A stretch of 64,000 bases of DNA from Shewanella halotolerans (GTDB lineage Bacteria; Pseudomonadota; Gammaproteobacteria; Enterobacterales; Shewanellaceae), in NCBI RefSeq assembly GCF_019457535.1, contig NZ_CP080417.1, positions 1,240,001 to 1,304,000 on the forward strand, given 5' to 3'. Positions within the stretch are counted from its first letter, which is position 1; each line of letters opens with the position of its first letter. Both the position numbers and the translations under genes were made by a program. The notes under the pieces are model-generated. The model had not been told where the DNA came from. It saw only the letters and a program-made list of their open reading frames with translations, and did not search any database. Shown here piece after piece: positions 53,870 through 60,236 of the stretch.

Positions 53870-54311
53870 TTTATTTAGCCTTTATTCTTTGCTTCCCAAG
53901 CATGGGTAGCCATCTACTCAAAGATCCGTTAATCAATACACTCTGAATATCCATTCATGAGATAAGCGGGGAAGGTTACCCCCTAAGTCCAGTGATGTAA
54001 AACGATTATAATGCTTGGTGAACCGTTTCACCGCCGCAGCATAGTTATTAGCACTTTATGACTATTTATATTGTACCTAAATTAACAAGGTCTAGGCTAG
54101 GTAAATATTGGTTAAACTCCTTTGAAAACAAGGTTGTGCAATTGTTGCTTGGGTGTTGCGTGGCGGCGCGCCGTTTAGTCTGAGAGATACCCCTTTAGTG
54201 AAGGTGAGCTATGATTCTCATGTATGATTTTTGTTGAGATTTTATTCAGTCCGTGTCAGAAATATGCGCTAGACCTCTGCAAAAAATTCTGATTCCATAT
54301 ATGGTTAATCG
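53870..54311. other. Divergent intergenic region
   Basis: 442 bp with no gene. It contains a small GC-rich palindromic patch (GGCGGCGCGCC, about 54163-54173) and AT-rich stretches but no convincing promoter, repeat or known riboswitch. A short resemblance to part of the TPP riboswitch was examined and rejected. Confidence 0.5.
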
Positions 54312-55037
54312 ATGAGTGTGTTAAACGATAAAGGGCCTATGACTTCAAAAGAGCAGAAACTGTCTAAATTAGCATTTAGGTTTGGCTTGCTTGGACTTGT
54401 AGGACATCTTATCGGCTTGGTGGCGGCCAGCTTAGGGTTCAGCGATTACAGCGGCCAAGGCTTTAGCTTCTACAACTTCTCCCTGAGTGAGTTGGGTCAG
54501 TATGGCCACTCCGAGCTGGCGGTGGTGTTTAACGGCGGCCTCTTCTTCGGTAGCTTGAGTCTGGTGTTATTTGCCCTTTTTGCCCTGCAAAACAGCGACG
54601 GCCCCTGGGTGTTGACCAGCTTCTCTGTGTTGGTGGTATCGCTTCTGGCGCTGGCCTGTGTCGGCCTGTTTCCGGTTAACGTCTATCACCTGCATATCTT
54701 AGGCATAGAATATTTCTTCTACTTCGCGGCGATGAGCGTGGTGGCGTATCTTGTCTACCTGTTGAGTCGTAGAGACAGGCCCAAGCGCTTTGCCCTGCGC
54801 GGTAGTCTGTTGATCTCTGGCCTGACGCTGGGCTTGCTGTTGGTGTTTATCCTGATGGCTCATACGGATGATGGCGTGGTGGCGAGCGGAACCTGGTTTT
54901 ATCATGATCTCGTGATGGTGGAGCCCAGACCTGATATTCGCTGCCCTGTGATCATGGAGTGGGCGGCGCTGTTCAGCTTTATGGGTTGGCTACTCTCGCT
55001 GGTGTGGACCCAGCGAGAGACGCGTCGACACGATTAA
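54312..55037 (+). CDS. DUF998-family membrane protein
   Basis: A 241-residue integral membrane protein with about six helices (for example FGLLGLVGHLIGLVAASLGF, FFGSLSLVLFALFAL, SFSVLVVSLLALACVGLFP). The arrangement, with FSFYNFSLSELGQYG after helix 1 and FPVNVYHLHILGIEYFFYF mid-protein, fits the DUF998 group, whose function is unknown. The ATG at 54312 lacks a ribosome site; an in-frame ATG at 54339 has AAAGGG just upstream and may be the true start. It is flanked by convergent ubiV. Confidence 0.7.
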   Translation: MSVLNDKGPMTSKEQKLSKLAFRFGLLGLVGHLIGLVAASLGFSDYSGQGFSFYNFSLSELGQYGHSELAVVFNGGLFFGSLSLVLFALFALQNSDGPWVLTSFSVLVVSLLALACVGLFPVNVYHLHILGIEYFFYFAAMSVVAYLVYLLSRRDRPKRFALRGSLLISGLTLGLLLVFILMAHTDDGVVASGTWFYHDLVMVEPRPDIRCPVIMEWAALFSFMGWLLSLVWTQRETRRHD

Positions 55038-55112
55038 CCTTCCTTGTTATCTAAGTCGACGTTTTATCTGCTTTTTTAAATTCCCTAATGAGTCCTGCTT
55101 TTTTCATCTAGC

Positions 55113-55958
55113 CTAGCTAAGGGTTAAACCCGGCAGCTGATGCCAGTAGCCATTACACTGCCGGTCGTGGCTGGCCGACTTGGCCGGTAACTCATCGGCC
55201 AGGGCGATGGATGCCAGGGACGAGGGCGAGATGCGGAAATAGTCGACCCCCAGAGCCTGCATCTGAGTCTGCTGGTCGCACAGATCCATATAGTTGGCCG
55301 ACTGTGTCTGAATGCCGTTGAGGCGCAGCAGCGGCTGATCTTCCTGGGTCTGCACCAGTAATCCCTCGGGATTTTCGATACAGATGGTCTGGCACTTATC
55401 CTTGGTGAGTCCCTTATGGCGGGCGGTGAAGCAGCGGGCCGAATGGGCCAGCGGCATGAAGCCATGGCCAAACACCTCAACCTCGACCTGGCGCGGGGCG
55501 AGATCTTCAAGTACCTGGGTGAGCCAGGCCTTGGACAGCTCCAGCGGCATCACGAAACGTTGCATGCCCCAACTGGCAAACTTCTTTAGGGTCGCGGCAT
55601 TATAGCTGTTGATGCTGGGCCCGCAGACGAAGGGTATCCCTTGCTCCTTGGCCAGATAGATGGCGCCGACATCGTTGGCCTCTATGGTGAACTCGCCGTT
55701 TTCCACCTGCTTCTTGAGTTCAGCAAATTCCGACTGTGCCTCGATAAGCGTCAGGGTGGAGAGTACCACCTCCTTGCCAGCGGCCTTTAGCATCTGGGCT
55801 AGGGCGAGGTAGTCGCTGAACTTAAGCTCCCGGCGGCGGCTACAGACGGTCTCGCCCAGATAGACCAGGGGCACGCTGCTCTGAGCCACGGTTTCATAAA
55901 ATTCGACCACCTTCTCTTTGGGCCAGCAATATTGAATCGGTCCTAATGAGGTTTTCAT
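55113..55958 (-). CDS. ubiV: UbiV, O2-independent ubiquinone hydroxylation
   Basis: UbiV and UbiU form a [4Fe-4S] complex of the U32 'peptidase' family that hydroxylates the ubiquinone ring without oxygen. The 281-residue protein starts SLGPIQYCWPKEKVVEFYE and shows VYLGETVCSRRRELKFSDYL, with the first cluster Cys (about 39), LLEANDVGA-like EANDVGAIYLAKE, GHGFMPLAHSARCFTARH and CQTICIE, giving further Cys ligands. It follows ubiU by 32 bp on the same strand. No second copy of the U32 genes is in view. Confidence 0.93.
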   Translation of the reverse strand: MKTSLGPIQYCWPKEKVVEFYETVAQSSVPLVYLGETVCSRRRELKFSDYLALAQMLKAAGKEVVLSTLTLIEAQSEFAELKKQVENGEFTIEANDVGAIYLAKEQGIPFVCGPSINSYNAATLKKFASWGMQRFVMPLELSKAWLTQVLEDLAPRQVEVEVFGHGFMPLAHSARCFTARHKGLTKDKCQTICIENPEGLLVQTQEDQPLLRLNGIQTQSANYMDLCDQQTQMQALGVDYFRISPSSLASIALADELPAKSASHDRQCNGYWHQLPGLTLS

Positions 55959-55990
55959 CTTGTTATCCTTTTGTCTTTATTGCTTTGCTG

Positions 55991-56992
55991 TTATTGCCAG
56001 GTGCGCTCATAGGCGCCCAGTGTGGTGACCTGTCCCTCTGAGACCTTGGCCAGGGCTTGATCCCACTGGGCCTGAGTGGTGTAGGCCGCTGGATCGCTTA
56101 GGTAGGTGTCGATCGCCTGACGCCAGACCCGGGTTACCTGCTCCACATAGGCCGGGCTGCGTTGACGCCCTTCAATCTTGAGGGAGACCACGCGAGCCTT
56201 GGCGAGCTCTGGCAGCAGGCTGAGGGTGTTGAGGCTGGTGGGAGACTCCAGCAGGTGCGAGGCCTCCTGGCTGTCGCTGGTGGTGTAACGCCCCTTACAG
56301 ACTACGGGATAACCCATCTGCTCATCCTTACCGGATTGGTCGATCAACACGTCGTTGAGGCGGGTCTGCTGGCTGTCGCCCACATCTTGCCAGCGCACAT
56401 GCTTGGCCGGCGAGCAGGAGCCGCCCGTATTGGGGGACTGGCCCGTCACATAGGAGGAGAGGTGGCAGCGTCCCTCGGCCATGATGCAGAGGCTTCCGAA
56501 GGCGAACACCTCCAGATCCACTGGGGTCACCTTGGAGAGATCTCTCACCTGTTTCATCGACAACACTCGGGGGAGCACCACACGGTCGATGTTGAACTCT
56601 TGCTTATAGAGGCTGAGGGCCCCCAGGTTAGTGGCGCTGGCCTGCACCGACAGGTGCAGCGGCAGGTGAGGGTAACGGCTGTGGGCATAGTCCAGCAGGG
56701 AGAGGTCGGCCATGATTAGTGCATCGACCCCAGTGTCGGCGGCTAGGTCGATCGCCTGGTACCAGCGTTGCTCTTCACCGGGTTTGGGGAAGGTATTGAT
56801 GGTCAGAAAAATCTTCTTTCCCGCCTGCTGGGTCAGCTTGACCGCCTGGGCCAATTTTTCCGGCGTAAAGTTAAGCCCGGCGAAGGAGCGGGCGTTGGTA
56901 TCGTTTTTCAACCCAAGGTAGACGGCGTCGGCACCGGCGTTTAAGGCGACCTTGAGGGAGGCGAGGTTACCCGCCGGACAAAGAAGTTCCAT
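55991..56992 (-). CDS. ubiU: UbiU, O2-independent ubiquinone hydroxylation
   Basis: Partner of UbiV. The 333-residue U32-family protein begins MELLCPAGNLASLKVALNAG, the standard UbiU start, and continues AVYLGLKNDTNARSFAGLNF. The cluster Cys residues are in FGSLCIMAEGRCHLSSY and TGGSCSPAKHVRW, with a fourth in PVVCKGRY. The ATG at 56992 has AAGGGAG 9-15 bases upstream; the frame stays open 37 codons further, but that stretch is not family sequence. It diverges from ubiT, so the three-gene ubiUVT set shares one control region. Confidence 0.94.
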   Translation of the reverse strand: MELLCPAGNLASLKVALNAGADAVYLGLKNDTNARSFAGLNFTPEKLAQAVKLTQQAGKKIFLTINTFPKPGEEQRWYQAIDLAADTGVDALIMADLSLLDYAHSRYPHLPLHLSVQASATNLGALSLYKQEFNIDRVVLPRVLSMKQVRDLSKVTPVDLEVFAFGSLCIMAEGRCHLSSYVTGQSPNTGGSCSPAKHVRWQDVGDSQQTRLNDVLIDQSGKDEQMGYPVVCKGRYTTSDSQEASHLLESPTSLNTLSLLPELAKARVVSLKIEGRQRSPAYVEQVTRVWRQAIDTYLSDPAAYTTQAQWDQALAKVSEGQVTTLGAYERTWQ

Positions 56993-57137
56993 GTGCTGTT
57001 CTCCCTTAAAAAGTGTGAAGTGTAAAAGGGAATGGCTGAACAATTCTTGATGTAAAACAGGTTTGTGATCATAAAATCTGGTTAAAATTGATTTCCTTAT
57101 CACTCTCGACAGCGGTTGTCGGGAACCTCACTAAACA

Positions 57138-57151
57138 TTGATCGAAGTCAC
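57138..57151. promoter_or_regulatory. Possible FNR/EtrA site between ubiU and ubiT
   Basis: TTGATCGAAGTCAC has a perfect left half-site (TTGAT), a 4-bp spacer and a right half matching 3 of 5 bases of the FNR consensus (ATCAA). FNR control of ubiUV is known in E. coli, which makes the position plausible, but the match is weak. Confidence 0.3.
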
Positions 57152-57188
57152 GATTTCGGTCCTCCAATTTGGTAGGAGAACGTCAGTC

Positions 57189-57701
57189 ATGCAGCGAAGT
57201 GTGTTGGCAAACATGGCCAAACATCTATTGCAATATGGGCCTAAAGTCATAGCTAAACCATTAAACCTAGTGCCTTTTTCAATTAAGGCTCAGCTTATTG
57301 AGCGTATTTTAAATCTGCTGATGGCGGCGCAGATCAAAGATGGCGAGCTGGATTTTTTGCAGGCTCGCTGGGTGAAGATTAGCGTGACCGATCTCGAGTT
57401 AAGCTTCGAGGTTAGCTTCGATGAGCGCCTCATCGTCCGTGAAAGCGGCGAGGCGGAGGTGAGCTTTAGCGGCTGTAGTCAGGCGCTGCTTTTGATCGCC
57501 GCCGGTAAGGAAGACCCAGATACCCTGTTTTTCCAGCGCCGTCTGGCGATTGAGGGGGATACAGAGTTGGGGCTAGAGGTGAAAAATCTGCTGCTCAGCA
57601 TAGAGTTCGACACCATGCCGGTATTTATGCGCCAAAGCATTACTCAGGCCGCCGCCATGCTGACTCAGTTGCAGCGCCAAGCGAACATGCCATGGGCCTG
57701 A
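57189..57701 (+). CDS. ubiT: UbiT, SCP2-domain accessory factor
   Basis: UbiT (YhbT) is the lipid-binding SCP2-domain protein needed with UbiU/UbiV for anaerobic ubiquinone synthesis. The 170-residue protein starts MQRSVLANMAKHLLQYGPKV and contains LVPFSIKAQLIERILNLLM and the SCP2-like strand region EAEVSFSGCSQALLLIAAGKEDPDTLFFQRRLAIEGDTELG, shortened here to its key segment FFQRRLAIEGDTELGL near 110-125. GGAG is upstream of the ATG at 57189. It is divergent from ubiU and has a terminator after it. Confidence 0.92.
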   Translation: MQRSVLANMAKHLLQYGPKVIAKPLNLVPFSIKAQLIERILNLLMAAQIKDGELDFLQARWVKISVTDLELSFEVSFDERLIVRESGEAEVSFSGCSQALLLIAAGKEDPDTLFFQRRLAIEGDTELGLEVKNLLLSIEFDTMPVFMRQSITQAAAMLTQLQRQANMPWA

Positions 57702-57735
57702 AATAGCCCATTAAGCTCACTCATCATGAGTCATC

Positions 57736-57763
57736 AAAAAGCGAAGCTAAGGCTTCGCTTTTT
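57736..57763. terminator. Bidirectional terminator between ubiT and yfhL
   Basis: AAAAAGCGAAGC, TAAG loop and GCTTCGCTTTTT between two convergent genes. Confidence 0.9.
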
Positions 57764-57801
57764 GCTTATTTATTTGGAGACGGTTAACGCTTGTTGGTCA
57801 C

Positions 57802-58059
57802 TTAATCGATCGGCTTGCCGGTGATCAGGTGATACTTAACCAAAAGTTCATCCTGGGACTCCACATGGGCAGGGTCCGGGTCGATACAGTCGATGGGACA
57901 GACGGAGACGCAGGTAGGCTTGTCGTAGTGGCCGACGCATTCGGTGCACAGGTTAGGATCTATCTCATAGATCTCTTCCCCCATGGTGATCGCTTGGTTG
58001 GGACACTCAGGTTCACACATGTCACAGTTAATACAGCTGTCGTCGATCAGTAATGCCAT
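57802..58059 (-). CDS. yfhL: YfhL-type 2[4Fe-4S] ferredoxin
   Basis: An 85-residue small ferredoxin. Cluster motifs are CINCDMCEPECPNQAI (about 9-24) and CTECVGHYDKPTCVSVCPID (about 38-57) with the eight-residue insertion between second and third Cys that marks the YfhL/Alvin-type ferredoxins. It transfers low-potential electrons; the partners are unknown. MALLIDDSC at 58059 is the conserved start; the frame is open 14 codons upstream in a basic, unrelated stretch. It ends close to the terminator shared with ubiT. Confidence 0.93.
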   Translation of the reverse strand: MALLIDDSCINCDMCEPECPNQAITMGEEIYEIDPNLCTECVGHYDKPTCVSVCPIDCIDPDPAHVESQDELLVKYHLITGKPID

Positions 58060-58508
58060 TTTGTTTGTAAAACCTTTTTTTCTGCTTTTAATAACAATCA
58101 CTTACATATGCGACGGATTGTTGTGGATACTTTACGATAGGCCGTATAAGGGCCCTTGTTTCACTTTGATTCTCCATTTTCAGTAACACAAAATAGCAAC
58201 ACAAACTTGGCCGAGTTTAATGTGATTCTTCTAAATCCAAATGAAGAATATTGCTACTTATTTAGTGGAGAAAATGGCTTGAAACCTATTGTATCACAGC
58301 GTTCGGACAGACCTAGCTTATCAGATTATAAATTAGCATTGGCCAAGTAGGAGTGACTAAAATTAGTCAGTTACATTAGGCGCGATTCAAATCACGATGG
58401 AATGGTCAAGTTCAATGTAAACTTATGGTGTTATGACTTAAGAAACTGGTGCCAAGCACGAGTTTCTTAAGTCATAGACATTTGTTTTGGGATTTTCTTG
58501 ATGCTTAT
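58060..58508. other. AT-rich region before the DUF4336 gene
   Basis: 449 bp, visibly lower in G+C than its left neighbours. A weak plus-strand frame (58156-58350, TTG start, 64 residues, VTQNSNTNLAEFNVILLNP) has no ribosome site or recognised relatives and is not called as a gene. A strong hairpin lies at 58432-58476. Confidence 0.45.
58432..58476. repeat. Perfect 16-bp inverted repeat
   Basis: TATGACTTAAGAAACT (58432-58447) and AGTTTCTTAAGTCATA (58461-58476) are perfect arms around a 13-bp loop, 32 bp after the DUF4336 gene. It may be a terminator without a clean T-run, or a relic of mobile DNA at the island edge. Confidence 0.8.
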
Positions 58509-59195
58509 TTATATTAGCCAGTCGAATGAACGAGCTAAAAACTTACCTGTATTTTCTTTGACGATTTCACCGTGAGACATAATCAAAATGTCAGGCTCCC
58601 ATGCTAAGACGCGCTTGATATGTTTACGAGCATGAGTTTTGCCGAACATAAAGCTTAAACGCCAGTCTAAAGGCATTTTTCCGTTTGGCGCTAGAATACC
58701 AACGCCTTTTGCGACGAGCCTTTGCCAATAGTTAAAGTTTCGACCAGAAAAGTTTTCAACTAAGTCGGTCACAATGAGAGTGTTAGAACCTTTATGATAA
58801 AACACACACTCTTCCATGAGAGGAGAACCCGTGAACATTTCTTGTTCAATATCAGCTCTCCAAGGCCAATCTTGCTGCTCATTAAACGAAGCATCAAAGG
58901 TAATGTCATTGCGTTTTTTGATCACCTCACTGGTGCCATATACTTCAGCACTAGGATAAGCGGCAATCCATTCAGGTAGGAATAGGTGGTGAAGATGATT
59001 AGGCGCTATCAAATATTTTACCTGACCTAGGGTGCCAATTTGCTCCTTGATGGTGTCTGATAGCTTGATCGGACTATGAACCCATAGGTCACCATTTGAC
59101 AGGCGAACTAGCGTCATCCGCGTTGAAAAAGGGAGCCCCAAGAACTGCACAGGGTTCCCGTTAAATATCCATATCTCGTGCGCCAATTTTTCCAT
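58509..59195 (-). CDS. DUF4336 (metallo-beta-lactamase-like) protein
   Basis: A 228-residue cytoplasmic protein resembling DUF4336, a group related to the metallo-beta-lactamase fold. The first half has WIFNGNPVQFLGLPFSTRMT, LWVHSPIKLSDTIKEQI, YLIAPNHLHHLFLPEW (an N-H-x-H-H patch reminiscent of the MBL HxHxD motif) and TLIVTDLVENF; later ILIMSHGEIV contains a second His. Enzyme activity is not known for this group. The ATG at 59195 has GGGGGAAAC upstream and lies 14 bp after the attC-like site, as cassette genes do. Composition is AT-richer than the chromosome around it. Confidence 0.8.
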   Translation of the reverse strand: MEKLAHEIWIFNGNPVQFLGLPFSTRMTLVRLSNGDLWVHSPIKLSDTIKEQIGTLGQVKYLIAPNHLHHLFLPEWIAAYPSAEVYGTSEVIKKRNDITFDASFNEQQDWPWRADIEQEMFTGSPLMEECVFYHKGSNTLIVTDLVENFSGRNFNYWQRLVAKGVGILAPNGKMPLDWRLSFMFGKTHARKHIKRVLAWEPDILIMSHGEIVKENTGKFLARSFDWLI

Positions 59196-59208
59196 GTTTC
59201 CCCCAATC

Positions 59209-59324
59209 AAATAACGCCGCGTTAAGCAGAAAGCAAGGCCTCCATCTAACCGCTATCGGTACGCCATAAGTACAAGCCAACCTTGATCAAAAATGCTGAG
59301 CTTTGGAGCTCTGCGTTGTTATGC
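59209..59324 (-). other. attC-like integron recombination site
   Basis: On the minus strand the site runs from R'' GCATAAC (59324-59318) through AACGCAGAG..., an imperfect-palindromic interior and CTTTCTGCTTAACGCGGC to R' GTTATTT (59215-59209). The parts GCAGA/TCTGC (L''/L') and TTAAC just before the G/TT cut point are as in known attC sites. The CYTH gene's TAA stop lies inside R''. R'' is a perfect complement of GTTATGC, found at the other cassette end (59934-59940). Confidence 0.7.
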
Positions 59325-59870
59325 GCCTTTTTCCATAAACATTTGCTTGTAGGATTTAGTCTGCAATGCAGCTTCTGTTAAGCCAAATCTTAGCGCTAAC
59401 GCTTCCAGTTGGTCCTTATAAACGGATAACTTCGACTCATCGTCGGTCATGATGGCAAACTCCGCAAAATCACCGATACCCTCTAATGAGTCAACCGTGA
59501 TATGAAACTCTTCGACAAAGTAGATGCTACGGGTTTTCTGTGCTTTTAGGATAACTTCGAAGCCCATCGTTTTTAACATACTCATGGCGTTTGCAGCATC
59601 GGTAATGTTAGTGGCTTCACACCTGTCAGGTTCCGGTCCTTTTACTATCCATAACTTGATGCCAGACGGCTCCATTGTGCGGATGCAAACACTTTTATGT
59701 TCAGCTTCTAGCGTCTTGCCCGGACGATCAAAATACCAGTCATTTTCAGTGTTATTCTCAAGCATGACTTCATGAGGAATACGACTTAGTGTAGTGAGGA
59801 ACTCTGATTTTGAGTGTAAGCAGAACTTGAGTTCCACTTCATATTTCCCTTGGAAGTGCTTGTGAGTCAT
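59319..59870 (-). CDS. CYTH-domain protein (class IV adenylate cyclase / CyaB-like)
   Basis: A 183-residue CYTH-fold protein. The diagnostic ExExK motif is YEVELKF near residues 10-16; SVCIRTMEPSGIKLWIVKGPE and the late EEFHITVDSLEGIGDFAEFAI with its alternating acidic residues complete the tunnel. CYTH proteins bind triphosphates and divalent metals and include class IV adenylate cyclases, thiamine-triphosphatase and polyphosphate-linked enzymes; CyaB-type is the best guess from the layout, but activity is not certain. The stop codon overlaps an attC-like site and a matching core site lies 64 bp before the ATG, so this is probably an integron gene cassette. Confidence 0.82.
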   Translation of the reverse strand: MTHKHFQGKYEVELKFCLHSKSEFLTTLSRIPHEVMLENNTENDWYFDRPGKTLEAEHKSVCIRTMEPSGIKLWIVKGPEPDRCEATNITDAANAMSMLKTMGFEVILKAQKTRSIYFVEEFHITVDSLEGIGDFAEFAIMTDDESKLSVYKDQLEALALRFGLTEAALQTKSYKQMFMEKGA

Positions 59871-59933
59871 ATGCTATTTCAACTTAAAAACAATATATTA
59901 TCACAGGTAACTTGCTGCAGAACATGAACTAGC

Positions 59934-59940
59934 GCATAAC
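59934..59940 (-). other. Cassette 5' junction core site
   Basis: GTTATGC on the minus strand, 64 bp before the CYTH start. It is the exact complement of the R'' heptamer (GCATAAC) of the attC-like site at the gene's other end, as expected when a cassette inserts at G/TT. The sequence further upstream is not attC-like. Confidence 0.55.
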
Positions 59941-60174
59941 ACTGGATACAGGGGGGAGAGTGGGATAGACAACTCTCATAATCGAGCATTAACTGCAGAT
60001 TAAACCGTCTGCTGGCTGTTTATCAATAAAATACAAATTGACCGATTGTAGATACCAATCATCAAAATACTGAGAAGAACTTTGGAAAAGGGAGCCCGCA
60101 AATTATGCCGGCGTTACCATGATGATTGAGCAACAGAAGTATCTCTGCTGGTTGTCGTTTTAGGTCAGAGAGGG

Positions 60175-60207
60175 TAAAAAAGAGCCGATTACAAACGAAC
60201 CGACTCT
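60175..60207 (-). terminator. Terminator of the flavocytochrome c gene
   Basis: Minus-strand AGAGTCGGTT (60207-60198) pairs with AATCGGCTCT (60190-60181, two wobbles) and is followed by TTTTT, 30 bp beyond the gene's stop. Confidence 0.75.
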
Positions 60208-60236
60208 GGTTGCCAAAAACGCTAATTGCAGGGAGC

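Larger units (their letters stand above)
59871..60236. other. Intergenic region upstream of the CYTH cassette
   Basis: 366 bp without a gene. It contains the cassette junction (59934-59940), a small hairpin GAGAGT/ACTCTC (59956-59961, 59972-59977), an isolated ATACCAATC (60052-60060) and the ifcA-like gene's terminator at 60175-60207. Confidence 0.55.

Noticed and set aside
54149..54212. CTGAGAGATACCCC...GAAGGTGA resembles part of the TPP riboswitch
   Set aside because: The second half of the thi-box (the TGGATAATGCCAGCG region) is missing and the downstream DUF998 gene has no thiamine link.
58156..58350. Possible 64-residue protein in the AT-rich gap
   Set aside because: TTG start without a ribosome site, no recognised relatives and AT-rich background where open frames arise by chance.
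60052..60060. ATACCAATC, the terminal sequence of the MITE family
   Set aside because: No matching opposite end or interior sequence is found within 200 bp; nine bases can occur by chance or as a decayed end.
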